From Rhytidiadelphus loreus (lineage: Eukaryota; Streptophyta; Bryopsida; Hypnales; Hylocomiaceae), in contig OX344765.1 in assembly GCA_947034895.1 (NCBI GenBank), positions 14,389,001 to 14,453,000 on the forward strand: 64,000 bases of DNA, written 5' to 3'. This document shows, in pieces, positions 23,835 through 36,190 of the stretch (its first letter is position 1; each line of letters opens with the position of its first letter). A program made the position numbers and the translations under genes. The notes beneath the pieces are model-generated. The model had not been told where the DNA came from. It made no database searches and saw only the letters and a list, made by a program, of their open reading frames with translations.

Positions 23835-24404
23835 CCCCGGGGGGCTCCGACGTCCATTTTCTGGACGATGAACAGATTCAAATCCTTGTTTATGTCTCAT
23901 TCTTGCTTGGATGAAAGTCATCCTAATTTTTGGTGATACTTTATCAAGTTGTTGTCCTATCCATCGGTTGGATTTGATGTTACTAGAGTATATATACATT
24001 TCTAAAATTACAAATGTGGAAGTATGTCAAGTGGTCAATTTGCATTGACTTTAGTTCAAAACTAGATGTGCAAAAATGAGGTCAAAGATGTATAGGTCAC
24101 AAAAATTTCAAAAAATCACCATATGAAGAGAACCTTATTTCAAATCCATTCCAACAAGTTTTACTCAAAAAAATGATAATATTTTACTTGTAGTTGAATT
24201 TAGAAGGAATTTTGAAATTTTCTTTTCAAAATTTATAGAAAAAGATGGGTGATAACATTAGTAGATCTAACCGTACGGATAGAATTTAAAAATCAAAATC
24301 TACAGCTTTCATTTGTATACCAATTCCAAAATATTCTTCCAAATTGTACTTTATAATGGTTTTCCTCAAATCGTCAATTTTGGAGATGAATCCACACGTT
24401 TAGG

Positions 24405-25083
24405 GGTTAAGAAGCAGAAACTGCACAGCAGGCAAGCTGCACAACTGGCGCGGGCCCAGCCCAGCCCAACCCGCGGCACAGAAGAACAAGAGATTGAAAA
24501 CAAACAATGGCATCGACACATTTGGGAAGAGAGCAGAGGAATTTCAACCATTTGTCAACAACAAGGGGCAAAGAAGAAACAAGTAAGGCGAGGCAGGAGT
24601 TGACAAAATGGCTGCAACTCAGCCACAATCTACAGTAATATACTACTAATAAATTCGCCGCAAAACAGTGAAAGGAATCTCAATGCTGACGCCCTTCAGG
24701 TGGGCCATTGGGGACTTTTCCTCAAAACTCGGAACCACGACTTCGGCAGCATTCAACGCTCTCTCTGCACAGAGATGACGCAAACTCTAGCTCCGCCCTA
24801 TTCTGCACACGGCACGCGTTTTAGCTTCCCTTATAAAGAGCCCGGATTAAATCCAACCCTCACAACAGCAAACGATCCCCCAGCATTCAAACAACTGATG
24901 ACAATCACACTCGATCGTTAGCACAACAATATACTCTCTTCGTGAAGTCCAGTGATCGAGGCCTTGGGATCGATTCCAAGGAACCAAGCTCTTGCCTGAA
25001 TCACAGACAAGTCGACAAATTGATCGATTTCCACACGTAGGATTATTTGGGAACACAAACCACTTCAGAAGTAATCGTCGCTA
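24405..25083 (+). promoter_or_regulatory. CHS copy B promoter and leader
   Basis: The TATA box TTATAAAG is at 24831-24838, followed 17 bases later by the leader (AATCCAACCCTCACAACAGC) without the MITE found in copy A. Upstream it aligns with 8260-8690 with scattered substitutions and small indels, for example an extra GCAC near 24810. The leader has several single-base differences from copy A up to the position matching 9236, and none after. Confidence 0.75.
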
Positions 25084-26501
25084 ATGGCTTCCCAGACGGC
25101 TGCTGTGAGCCCTGCGCTTCCCAGGGGGCAACCCAGGGCTGACGGGCCTGCGTGTGTCTTGGGCATCGGAACTGCCGTGCCGCCCACCGAGTTTCTGCAA
25201 TCGGAGTACCCGGATTTCTTCTTCAACATCACCAACTGCAGCGAAAAGGAGGCGCTCAAGGCCAAGTTCAAGCGCATTTGTAAGTCACCAGACCCTAAAT
25301 CTGCACATGCATCCCATCTTGCATGTGCGCTTGCCGATGAATGTTGAGCCTGATGTGGTGGAAGGGATCAATTCGAGGAAACCATGCGTTCCGTTCAGTA
25401 ATCAACCCAATTGGATTTCACTGGGATGGATGCGGAGAAAGCTTCTGCAATGGTGTGGTTATGTAAATTGACGAGGTTTACAAATATGACGTTGCAGGCG
25501 ACAAGTCGGGGATCCGGAAGCGTCACCTGTTTCTGACGGAGGAGGTGCTGAAGGCCAACCCGGGCATATGCACCTACATGGAGCCCTCGCTGAACGCGCG
25601 CCACGACATCGTGGTGGTGCAGGTGCCCAAACTGGCGGCCGAGGCCGCATTGAAGGCGATCAAGGAATGGGGAGGACGCAAGTCCGACATCACGCACGTC
25701 GTCTTCGCCACCACCAGCGGCGTGAACATGCCGGGAGCCGACCACGCCCTGGTCAAGCTGCTGGGCCTGAAGCCCACCGTGAAGCGGGTCATGATGTACC
25801 AAACGGGTTGCTTCGGCGGTGCCTCCGTGCTGCGTGTGGCCAAGGACTTGGCCGAGAACAACAAGAACGCGCGCGTGCTGGCCGTGTGCAGCGAGGTCAC
25901 GGCCGTGACCTACCGGGCCCCGAGCGAGCACCACTTGGACGGACTGGTGGGCTCGGCCCTCTTCGGCGACGGCGCTGGGGTGTACGTTGTGGGCTCCGAC
26001 CCCAAGCCGCAAGTGGAGAAGGCTTTGTTCGAGGTGCACTGGGCCGGGGAGACCATCTTGCCTGAAAGTGACGGCGCCATCGATGGCCATCTCACGGAAG
26101 CAGGGCTCATCTTCCACCTGATGAAGGACGTGCCCGGGCTGATCTCCAAGAACATCGAGAAGTTCCTGAACGAGGCGCGGCAGTGCGTGGGGTCGCCGCA
26201 GTGGAACGAGATGTTTTGGGCCGTGCATCCCGGAGGCCCGGCCATTCTGGACCAGGTGGAGGCCAAGCTGAAGCTCGCCAAGGACAAGATGCAGGGCAGT
26301 CGCGACGTGTTGTCGGAGTATGGCAACATGTCGAGCTCCTCGGTGATGTTCGTGTTGGACCAGATTCGGCAGAGGTCGTTGCGAATGGGCGCGTCCACGC
26401 TCGGCGAGGGCAGCGACTTCGGCTTCTTCATCGGTTTCGGACCGGGCCTCACGCTGGAGGTGCTGGTGCTCCGGGCCGCAGCCATCGCCGCCACCGTTTA
26501 G
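25084..26501 (+). CDS. CHS: Chalcone synthase, copy B (2 exons, 399 aa)
   Basis: Same enzyme as copy A, offset by exactly 15744 bases. Exons are 25084-25279 and 25498-26501, with the intron in the codon of Cys66. Catalytic Cys170, His309 and Asn342 are all present, and the translation is identical to copy A. The intron is also identical, which selection on the protein alone would not explain. Its promoter lacks the MITE, so this copy keeps the normal spacing from TATA box to leader. It lies between the two divergently transcribed PAL genes. About 1.4 kb beyond its stop sits an orphan CHS promoter on the opposite strand, pointing towards this gene. Confidence 0.95.
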
Positions 26502-27179
26502 ATTCCATTTTTGATAGTTTTTTACATTAATCGGAGCTCCTCTCCTCGATTGATGGGCTACCGCTGTACAAAGGAAATGAGATTAGTATGTCTTTTAGGT
26601 CTGTTGATTCATGTGTTGCATTTTTTGCAACCCCATTCATTTGCAGCTAGCTGTGCGTTGTGATTCCAAATGGAAATCCGCAGCTGGCAGGAGGGACTGC
26701 TGTACGAAGTACCCAATCTGAAATCAATTTATTCCCCGAATGCTACATAGAATTTTTTCCCGGCCAGCCTTTCAATTAATCGCTTGATTTTGTTCGTTGG
26801 TGTTCGCGTGAGAGTGGGATGTCTTGGGGAGAGAAGGGTTACTGTTTGTTCAGAATTGTTTTGCACGGGTATGTGCACTCTGGAAACCTCTTTTAACGAC
26901 AGTTGGTATTGATCTTTTCCTTTCAGATTATGGTAGGGTATGTTCAACGTGCTTGTCAACATGTGAGTGATGTGTGTGATTTTTCCGTGACACAGTTAGG
27001 TAACATCTTTGACATATGATGCATCTGGTGGAACGTGTGCAATTGTTCATAACCTGAAGCTTTCGTTTCATTAAATTGGTGCGAATCCAGGAGTAAGAAA
27101 TTGTGCCTTTATCCACAGCAAACTCTAAAAATCAGGTCTGTGAAGATTTACGTGTCCCCCGTGTAGGAGAGTAAGTTGT
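26502..27179. other. CHS B 3' region and flank
   Basis: The first 230 bases match the CHS A 3' region with one substitution (26666, C versus T) before similarity drops near 26734. After that the sequence is unlike the CHS A flank. No gene is seen; the frames at 26729-27116 (-) are short and unrecognised. Confidence 0.55.
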
Positions 27180-28375
27180 GGAATTCGACCAAAGAAATCA
27201 ATATTGATGTTGTAAACACAATCCCGGAGTATATACTATGCTTCAGTCCTGCTGGATCCATAGTCGTGCCCAACTCAATGAGGAGAAGGTTTAGATCCGT
27301 GTTTTCTGACGTGCATGGAGTAGCTTCATCTGATGAAGTGTCACGTGACTAGCAACAGCGAGTTGTATTAGACGAGGAGCCTAATGATTCTACCGGTATT
27401 GTAGTGTACATGTACGTTTTTTGCTTGTCAATATTAAACCGATTCTATAATTTCGTGCAATTGTCCATGAAATCTAGATGTTCCGTGCCTCTTTATGTCA
27501 AGCTTGCGGGGAACTTTGGTGTATTATAGCATTATGAATGTGTAGGGTAGGATTGAATCCATGGGCTCAATTCCATTAAAATGTCTTAAAGGATCCTCAA
27601 ACAACGAAAAAAATACGGGTTGGAAATTCCTGGATAGCGGTGCATAATAAGGAGCATGAATTGTAATTTGCATATTAATTTGCGTATCAATTGGCAGTAC
27701 AACCAAGCTTAATGTGAACGCATATCATGAAGATGCATGAAGTTTAGAACGGTGACACACTGATAGCTGCTTAAAATGTATATCGAACAGGGTCTTTTAT
27801 TTACATTTTGATTTTTCTGAGTTCCGTACTCTTGGCAAAGCGTCTTGATTCTTGAGCGATCGTGCATATTTCAGCTCACGTCCTTGTACTGGAATTCATA
27901 CGTTCTCAGTGCACTCTCTCGAACCTCTAGAGTTCAGGCGGATATAATCCGGACTCTTTATAAGGGAAGCTGAAACGCGTGTGGAGAACAGCGCGGAGCT
28001 AGAGTTTGCGTCATCTCTGTGCAGAAAGAGCGTTGAATGCTGCCGAAGTCGTGGTTCCGAGTTTTGAGGAAAAGTCCCCAGTGGCCCACCTGAAGGGCGT
28101 CAGCATTGAGATTCGTTTCACTGTTTTGCAGCGAATCTATTAGTAGTATAGTAGAATGTGGTTGCTGATTTGCAGCCATTTTTGTCAACTCCTGCCTCGC
28201 CTAACTGATTTCTTCTTTGCCCCTTGCTGTTGAAAAATGGTTGAAATTCCTCTGCTCTGTGTTGTTATCTTCAAAATGCGGCGATATCGCTGTTTGCTTT
28301 CAATCCCTTCTTCTTTCGTGCAGCGTGCCCAGGCGGCTCCAGCTGTGCAGTTTCTGCTTCTTATTAACGCTTACA
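27180..28375 (-). pseudogene. Inverted CHS-locus relic: promoter kept, gene body deleted
   Basis: Read on the minus strand, 28375-27940 is the CHS promoter (8260-8694 of copy A; about 300 bases nearly identical, including the TATA box at 27956-27963). It then passes at GGATTATATCC directly into sequence matching 11372-11840 of the CHS A 3' flank, diverged. All of the leader, both exons, the intron and the 3' untranslated region are missing. It is closer to copy A than to copy B in the promoter, and lacks the MITE. A two-base overlap (CC) at the junction would fit end joining. The surviving promoter points towards CHS B. Confidence 0.82.
27956..27963 (-). promoter_or_regulatory. TATA box of the orphan CHS promoter
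   Basis: CTTTATAA on the plus strand, TTATAAAG on the minus strand, in the same context as the TATA boxes of CHS A and B. Any transcript would start near 27930 and run left, antisense to CHS B, whose stop is at 26501. Confidence 0.55.
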
Positions 28376-28674
28376 GGACGGAGCCCATGGTCGCGTAGGT
28401 TAGTTCAAACTCAGAATTCTCCACTCTGGATCCTTCAATTGGCCGCTACTTATGACGGAGTTTTTTAATTTTTTTCAAACCCGAGCTGAAATCACCTTGT
28501 ACATAATAAAAGTACGTTGTAATAGAGAATAGTATATTGTAAAGAATTTCCATGTTCTCTCTTTATTTAGAAATGTGGATGGAGTAGAAACTACACTACA
28601 AAAGCCTTGTTTCATTTTCATTCCTCAAAATGAAAAATGAAAAAAGAAAAATGTTTAGTACGTTCAATCAAGTT

Positions 28675-29579
28675 TCAATCCTTGAAGGACCAACATGTTT
28701 TGAGGCCCAAAATTGTTTCAAAATTCTTGTTGCCAAAGCAAGGTCGAAGTCTTCATCAATATTTAGTTTTTAACAAATCCAATTATAGGATCCTTTGGTT
28801 AACCTTATTCAAAGACATCCTCCCAAAATTTTAGAATGAATATTCCCACCGATTGCAAGATTAATGTGGCTAAATTTCAAAATGTAGGCTTTTCTAGCCC
28901 TTATAGGTGGTGAAGTTTTGTCTTTTAGTATTTTTAGAAAAAATGGCATATGTACTATAAATAACTTGTGTATTTAGGTCAACATATTAGAAAATGGATT
29001 GAAAACATCTATAAAATTTTCACCAAGAAAACTTGCATATTCATCTTTATAAAAAACTTTTAAAGTAGAAGAATGATGCTACTCAATGATAGAAACAAAT
29101 AATCTACTAATAAATTTTACAAGAAATTAAAAATTCTTAATCCCAATGGTGAGAATGTTATAATAAACAATTGGTATATTTTATTTTTGAAAATTTTGAA
29201 AATTGAAAACAAAAGACAACTTTATATGTTTTTTCTACCTCATTGTCTTTAAAATACAATTGCTCATAACTTTTACCTCATTATTTGAAATTGAATGGTT
29301 CAATATTTCCAAACTACTCAATTTCCCAAAAATAATTAATATGTTTTTAGAATATATTTTGTGTTGCCCAATTTGACAATGATTTTTTTTTTAAACTTCT
29401 AACTTTTGCAATATTTATCGGAATGACATGAAGCAAAGCTTTGCACATTGATTATGATGAGCAACATCCATCTTAAAAAATATACTGCAAAAATTACAAA
29501 TTATGAAGTCAATAGAGGTTGTCCAAGTTCTCATTGGCCCAAAGCAGTCTCCTTTGTCAGTTGGTCCTTTAAAGGTTAA
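28675..29579. mobile_element. TTAA-flanked TIR element, degenerate (905 bp)
   Basis: The left end is TCAA at 28675-28678 then TCCTTGAAGGACCAACATG; the right end is CAGTTGGTCCTTTAAAGG then TTAA at 29576-29579. The ends match as inverted repeats over about 15 bases with mismatches. The left flank is TCAA rather than TTAA. No coding sequence. Confidence 0.5.
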
Positions 29580-29700
29580 GGAAAAAAAGTTCAAAATAAT
29601 ATTGAAATGCACTATTACATAAATATACAATCCAAGTATTCCAAAGGACCAAAACAATTCCATCACACTCCTACAATTGACTATTACCATTTCATACAAT

Positions 29701-29790
29701 TGTTTTTTGTGAATTCATTATAATTATGTATTGTGAACTCATTATGATTATGTATTGTGAACCCATTATGATTATGTATTGTGAACCCTT
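29701..29790. repeat. Short tandem repeat, unit about 26 bp, 3 copies
   Basis: The unit TGTGAACTCATTATGATTATGTAT recurs three times with single-base differences. Confidence 0.8.
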
Positions 29791-29950
29791 TTTTGTTAGA
29801 CCAAATAACAAGATGACAAATGACACTTGAATTTAGAACCAAAATATTAAATTTATGCTCAATCTAATCTTTGAAGAGGGTGGAAAGGATAATTGAGTTA
29901 ATTTCAAGCAATGTTTGAGATGTTTTTTGAGTTTTACCCAATATTTCCCT

Positions 29951-30599
29951 TTAACCTCTAAAGGACCAAGGCACATTTTGGGCAAAAAAACTGCCACTTT
30001 TTAGGGTAGTGAGAAAAAATGAAAAAAAAAAAGTTTTTTTCAAAATTCAAACATACAAATTTGTAATAGACTACTCTAGAAATGTGTGGAAAAAATTTCA
30101 GAAACTTTGACTATACAAATTGAAGGATTATAACGTTTGAAGTTAGAAGAGAAAGTTCTTTTCTTACCATGCCCGATGAGGCCAACACACTTTAAATCCT
30201 CCTAGAATGGGATTCTTACACTACACATGTTGTTGTTTTTGACATTCACATCTTGTATCATGTAAGTTACATAATTGCCAAATTTCAAAAGTAGAAGAGG
30301 AGTTTTGTAGCTATAGTTGTCAGAAAATTTTAGGGCAACATAACTTTTGATCCAGGCACTTTGATTGGAAACAAAATTATATTCCCACAAGGGGATACAT
30401 GTTCACACCTTGTTAGGGCAACATAACTTTTGATCCAGGCACTTTGATTGGAAACAAAATTATATTCCCACCAAGGGGATACATGTTCACACCTTGTGTG
30501 TCAGAATTTGAGGAACATTTGTTAAAAAATGACTTCATACACACCCTACCCAAGATCACCTGTGTTCATTCAACGGTCATTTGGTCCTTTACAAGTTAA
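29951..30599. mobile_element. TTAA-flanked TIR element (649 bp)
   Basis: The left end is TTAA at 29951-29954 then CCTCTAAAGGACCAAGG; the right end is CATTTGGTCCTTTACAAG then TTAA at 30596-30599. The ends share AAAGGACCAA in inverted orientation. An internal 84 bp tandem duplication lies at 30331-30497. Confidence 0.6.
30331..30497. repeat. 84 bp tandem duplication, two near-identical copies
   Basis: A block starting TTAGGGCAACATAACTTTTG and ending with TTCACACCTTG occurs twice head to tail, differing by one base (CCCACAAGG versus CCCACCAAGG). It lies inside the TTAA-flanked element 29951-30599. Confidence 0.9.
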
Positions 30600-30851
30600 A
30601 ATCCCATATTGAACCAAGTTTAAGTACTGAGGCCAATTTTTTCTCTATTTTCTACTCCAACTATAAATTTTATGGAGTTATATACTGAAGTTTACCCAAT
30701 GTATTCAAATTGTGAAGGCGTAATTACCCAATTCCACCGCTAACAATAAACAAACTCGCGTAACAAAGAACTAACCCTTCAAACACTGATTTTTAGATCA
30801 TCTACGGCAAATCCGTTGGAAATCCGACAAGATCAGCACGTCAAGCACCCG

Positions 30852-31469
30852 GCGAGCTCCCAACTCGTTCAGCAACCCAGATCACTGAAGCCAGACTCAT
30901 GCCGGGCCCTGCACAGTGCCCTCCACCACCACCACGTTCAACCCAAATGTCAGAGAGAATCCCTGAATCTCGGCCTTTCTCTTTCTTTTTCAACAGTCTC
31001 CCCAGAATGGAGCATCCCCGCGTTCGTTGGTGGAAAACCCACAGCGCAACCCCGCTCCCAGTCAGGACGACGCCATCCAATCATCCAATCCCTTCACCAC
31101 TCGTACGCCTACATATACACATTTCCGCAGTCCCAATTCCTCATCTCAGACAGCTCGAACTCTCTTCTTCGACTCGCAGAGCATCGAGTTCCACCAAAGA
31201 AATTTAGAGTCTGCAACCACAATTGCAATCACAATCAGAGGATCGACCTAGTGCATTCCATTTCAAGCATCCAAGTCGAAGTTTTGAGTTTGTGTGGGAA
31301 ATTGCAGCCAAAAGACGCTCTCTCACCTTGAAGGCTGGAAGGACCAGTTGCAGTCTGGATAAATTCTGTGCAGGACCGAATTCCCTCGGGGAGCTAGCTA
31401 GCAGAGCAGCTGATCTAGAGCTGATCTAGTGCTGATCGAGAACTCCAACGAGGCTTCGAGATTCAAAAG
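30852..31469 (+). promoter_or_regulatory. PAL copy B leader and promoter
   Basis: Mirror of 19600-20217. A TATA-like CATATACA lies at 31112-31119. A CCAATCATCCAATC block lies just upstream, near 31077-31090. Identity to copy A stops sharply at 30937; 30852-30936 is alignable with the copy A promoter but strongly diverged. Confidence 0.5.
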
Positions 31470-33632
31470 ATGGCCGCTGTGCAAGAAATCATGGCGTCCC
31501 CTCTCTACATGAACCATGCCGGATCAGAAAACATGAAGACACCCAGGTTCTCCAATAATGGCTCCGCGGCACCTGTAGACCCTCTCAACTGGGCCAAGAC
31601 GGCCGCCAAGTTGCAAGGGAACCATCTCGACGAGATCAAGCAGATGGTGGCGACGTACTTCGACGCCACAGAGGTGGCCATCGAGGGCGTCAACCTCAGC
31701 GTGGGTCAGGTGACGGCCATCGCTCGCCGACCCGAAGTGGCGGTGGTGCTGGACGCGGCCAATGCCAAGGCGCGGGTGGACGAGTCCTCCAACTGGGTGC
31801 TCAACAAGATCATGAGCGGCGGGGACATCTACGGAGTCACCACGGGCTTCGGCGCCACCTCCCACCGCCGCACACAACAAGGCGTGGAGCTGCAGCGCGA
31901 GCTCATCCGCTTCCTCAACGCGGGAGTGTTGGTGAAGGGACACTCCTTGCCTGCCGAGACCACGCGCGCCGCCATGCTGGTGCGCACCAACACGTTGATG
32001 CAGGGCTACTCCGGGATCCGTTGGGAGATTCTGGAAGCCATGGAGAAGCTCTTGAATGCCAACATCACGCCCAAGCTGCCGCTGCGGGGGACGGTGACGG
32101 CTTCCGGGGACTTGGTGCCGTTGTCGTACATTGCGGGGCTACTCACGGGGAGACCCAATTCCGTCGCAGTCACCGAAGACGGGAGGGAGGTTTCCGCATT
32201 GGAAGGCTTGCGCATGGCGGGTGTGGAGAAGCCCTTCGAGCTGCAGCCCAAGGAAGGTTTGGCGCTCGTGAATGGCACGGCCGTCGGGTCGGCGCTCGCA
32301 TCCACCGTGTGCTTCGACGCCAACGTGCTGGTGCTTCTTGCCGAGGTGTTGTCGGCTCTGTTTTGTGAAGTGATGCAAGGCAAGCCGGAATTCGCAGACC
32401 CCTTGACGCACAAGCTCAAGCATCACCCGGGACAGATGGAGGCGGCGGCCGTGATGGAGTGGGTGTTGGCCGGGAGCGACTTCATGAAAGCCGCGGAGAA
32501 GCTAAACGAAACCGACCCCTTGAAGAAGCCGAAGCAGGATCGGTACGCACTGCGCACTTCTCCCCAATGGTTGGGTCCCCAAATCGAGGTGATCCGCACC
32601 GCCACGCACGCCATCGAGCGCGAGATCAACTCCGTCAACGACAACCCCATCATCGACGCCGCCAGAGGGATTGCGCTGCACGGCGGCAACTTCCAGGGCA
32701 CACCCATCGGCGTCTCCATGGACAACATGCGCCTGGCGTTGGCCGCCATCGGCAAGCTCATGTTTGCGCAATTCTCCGAGCTCGTGAACGACTACTACAA
32801 CAACGGCTTGCCCTCCAACTTGAGCGGGGGACCCAACCCCAGCCTGGACTACGGCATGAAGGGCGCCGAGATCGCCATGGCTTCGTACCTCTCGGAGCTC
32901 AACTACCTCGCCAATCCCGTCACCACTCACGTCCAAAGCGCGGAGCAGCACAACCAGGACGTCAACTCGCTGGGCTTGGTGTCCGCTCGCAAGACGGAGG
33001 AGGCCGTGGAGATTCTGAAGCTCATGAGCTCCACGTTCCTGGTGGGACTGTGCCAAGCCATCGACCTCCGCCACGTCGAGGAGACCATGCAATCCGCCGT
33101 GAAGCAAGTGGTGTTGCAGGCGGCGAAGAAGACGCTGTTCATGGGCCAAGACGGCGCCCTCCTTCCCTCGCGCTTCTGCGAGAAGGACCTTCTCCTCGTG
33201 GTGGAGCGCCAACCCGTGTTCTCGTACATCGACGACGCGTCGTCGGAGTCTTACCCGTTGATGGAGAAGCTGCGAGGAGTTCTCGTGAGCCACGCCCTGA
33301 AAGACGCCTCCCGCTCCGTGTTCGAGCAGATCCCCGTGTTCGAGGCCCAAGTGCAAGAGAGGTTGCGCGTTGTGGTGCCGTTGGTGCGGGAAGCGTATGA
33401 CAACAAGGGCTTGTCGGCGGTGCCCAACCGGATTGAGTCGTGCAGGACGTACCCGTTGTACCACTTCGTGAGGTCGGAGCTGGGCACGCAATTGTTGTCC
33501 GGATTGAGGACGGTGTCTCCCGGGACTGAAATCCAGAAAGTGTTTGAGGTGATGTCGGAGGGGAAGCTCATTCGACCTCTTTTGCGGTGCGTGCAAGGAT
33601 GGACCGGCGCTCCGGGCCCATTCCCCTTGTAA
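31470..33632 (+). CDS. PAL: Phenylalanine ammonia-lyase, copy B (720 aa, no intron)
   Basis: Protein identical to copy A: MIO triad Ala211-Ser212-Gly213, catalytic Tyr121, the Phe148-Leu149 phenylalanine-type pair, and full length with no intron. The start ATG lies in AAAGATGGCC, a good plant initiation context. It is transcribed away from PAL A and towards the intact F-box gene. Because body, leader and about 280 bases of proximal promoter are the same as copy A, any difference in expression should come from beyond 30937 or from chromatin. Confidence 0.96.
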   Translation: MAAVQEIMASPLYMNHAGSENMKTPRFSNNGSAAPVDPLNWAKTAAKLQGNHLDEIKQMVATYFDATEVAIEGVNLSVGQVTAIARRPEVAVVLDAANAKARVDESSNWVLNKIMSGGDIYGVTTGFGATSHRRTQQGVELQRELIRFLNAGVLVKGHSLPAETTRAAMLVRTNTLMQGYSGIRWEILEAMEKLLNANITPKLPLRGTVTASGDLVPLSYIAGLLTGRPNSVAVTEDGREVSALEGLRMAGVEKPFELQPKEGLALVNGTAVGSALASTVCFDANVLVLLAEVLSALFCEVMQGKPEFADPLTHKLKHHPGQMEAAAVMEWVLAGSDFMKAAEKLNETDPLKKPKQDRYALRTSPQWLGPQIEVIRTATHAIEREINSVNDNPIIDAARGIALHGGNFQGTPIGVSMDNMRLALAAIGKLMFAQFSELVNDYYNNGLPSNLSGGPNPSLDYGMKGAEIAMASYLSELNYLANPVTTHVQSAEQHNQDVNSLGLVSARKTEEAVEILKLMSSTFLVGLCQAIDLRHVEETMQSAVKQVVLQAAKKTLFMGQDGALLPSRFCEKDLLLVVERQPVFSYIDDASSESYPLMEKLRGVLVSHALKDASRSVFEQIPVFEAQVQERLRVVVPLVREAYDNKGLSAVPNRIESCRTYPLYHFVRSELGTQLLSGLRTVSPGTEIQKVFEVMSEGKLIRPLLRCVQGWTGAPGPFPL

Positions 33633-36190
33633 AAACGTACTAGCTCTAGAACTTTCATTAGTTCACGGTTAGCCCAATTTTGTAGTATCATGTAGAGATT
33701 CTTTTCCCTCCTATTCCATTCGGAGTGGTCACACATTTTTCCAGTCACAAGTTGTGACTCGTGTACTGTACATTTCATGAGCATTCGGTCCACATTGGGC
33801 CGTGCTTGAGCATTTCATATATAACATTCTTTGGACATCCATGGGTCGTCTACATTTTCAATCACGGTTTTTTTTCGAGTGTCCCATCATGCGTGCTTGG
33901 AATTGGAATTCAAATATTGTTGCGTGCGTCTGATTACCCCAACGGAAGTAGTTCTCAGGAGTTGGTGTTAAGGCGTGCTGTGTCGTAATACCATTTCCTT
34001 CCCAGGTTGAAACACGAGATAGACTTTGCTTCGTCAAATACACCGACAGAAAAGAGAAGTGTGCCCAGAAGAGGAATAGCCGAACTCAGGTCCGATGGAC
34101 TGCAAACTGGAATGAATTGGCGTCTCGTTTTCTGGGCACATATTTTAAATTTTTCTGTCTCCCTTCTGCATCTCAACCGACGTGGGAGAGCAGAATCGAC
34201 ATCCTGAGGCTTTTCCCCACTCAAGTGCTCAACAGATCAGGTGTAGTTGACGCTGAGTTACGGTACATAATTTCAAGTGAAATTCTAGCTTTAGTCAAAC
34301 AAAAGCACAACGCCACATTTGTGACCGCCAATACGTTCAGATTGAAAATGTTGGACATACAAAGGCCTCAAAACTTCGACTGGTATCAATCGTGTAGGTT
34401 GTCAAGAATTGACGCGGGTTGCGAATTCAACCACTCCCGTTTGTGTTTGTATTTGTATTTGTAGTGTGTAACGTGATGATTTCCGTGAGAACTATTCTGT
34501 GCAATCCTGCCAGGAGTCGCTTTGCTGTTGGAAATATCCAATTTGTAGGAGGCTGGTTTTCTCATCGTAGACCTACAGTGGATGACGTATGCATTTCTCC
34601 TAACCTACCTCCACCGTGAGATTAAGTTTAATTAATGGTTTACTAATCCTCAACTGGGGAAAAAATAATACTGATCCATTGCTGTTCTGAATCAAATAAG
34701 AATCCAGGACAGACTTTGGTATAATCTGTACAGAACCAAAAACACAAACCGTTCTCTGCGACCTCCTCTAGTGTGACCATGAATTCAATACCCAATTTCT
34801 GATTTGTTGTTATTCTTCAGTCACAGAAGAAATCGAATGAGTGTGCTGACCTTTGAAATAGGTACGTGCTTGCATTCAGCGGTTGGTATACCTAGTTTTC
34901 TCTTAAAGTGATTGCACTACTGGAAGAGCGTGTGCTATTTCACATGGCCTAGGAAGCAATCGTATGTATTTTGGTCAAGAAGGAAATGATCACAACTAGT
35001 TATGGATGAAAAGTAACTTACAATTCTATGTCAACAAAATGGATAAGCTTTCATGGTCACCTTAATTTTGTAGCAAGATCACCGAAATTGGTATTGAAAG
35101 ACTTTGACCTCTCTTTGCGGTTGGCATAAGCTATGGGTCTGGTTCTGCCATATCGAAGTCCAGAAGTTAGTGGAAGTGACAATTGAACTAGGAAACTACC
35201 ATAACAGACCTTTAACAAGAATGATTCATGCTCCACTTATGCAAACACTGCAAAGACATATATAACATTCGCTTACTCTTTACCAAACTGGAAATACCTC
35301 GCGCTTAAATATATGAGTCTACTCTTGTATCGAGATATGCAATTTTGGCTCAATTCTTGCTTCGGTGGATGTTTGAAGACAAGATTTTTGAAAGGGAAGA
35401 TAGTGCGAAATGCCTTATTTTTCACATTTACAGCTCCATATGCAACAGAAGTCCGCAGGGACCCCAACAGTATTGGCAACGTTCTGTTAGTCCAATTCAA
35501 TGACAGACTGGAACCAGCAGGAACAAAATCTTGTCCCGGCCAATCTTCAGAAAATTTGAATGGCACGTGCAAGGGTCAGTGTTGAAGAACACACACTCTG
35601 AAACTAAAACTGCACGCAACCTACTGCAATCTTGACATGCAATATCAATTATGCAAATGCTCCATTTGCAAGAAAGCCCACTGAACTGTACAAAGGGGAT
35701 CTCCTGGGAGATCAAGACACATGTCCATCGGCCTCAATCTACATGTAACCGTGTTGCAATTGTTGCCACCTAATACCAAAACAAGAGGGAGTGTCTCGCA
35801 CATAGGAGCTCCCCATTCCTCTGCGGTCTCTTCAAAGACCTCTTGTTAGAGCTTCCAATGAACTAGATGAATCCCAAATTCATCAAGCATTGGAGTTAGA
35901 ATGGGAGACAAAGAAGTTGAACATCCACTACAGCTTGCCACTTAACCCTCCATTTTTTATGCCAAGAGAATAGGGATGACGTGCAAGAGAGCAGGGACGA
36001 AGTGTAGAATTCAACGAGCTCACTGAAATCTACTGTCGCCCCCCCCCCTAACACACGCACACACGCACACACGCACACAATCATCTGCAAGAATTGTCAA
36101 AGTGCGCACTTGGCACAAACTAGGGAATTGCCGATGACCGACTCACAACAGCAGTCTCAAGAACACGTTTGTAATCATCTCGGCTATCTG
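33633..36190. other. Spacer between PAL B and the F-box gene (right arm)
   Basis: Mirror of 14879-17436. It includes the third copy of the 122 bp repeat (34851-34972, inverted) and a CA/GT tract with ten C at 36039-36048. No gene is recognised. Confidence 0.6.
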
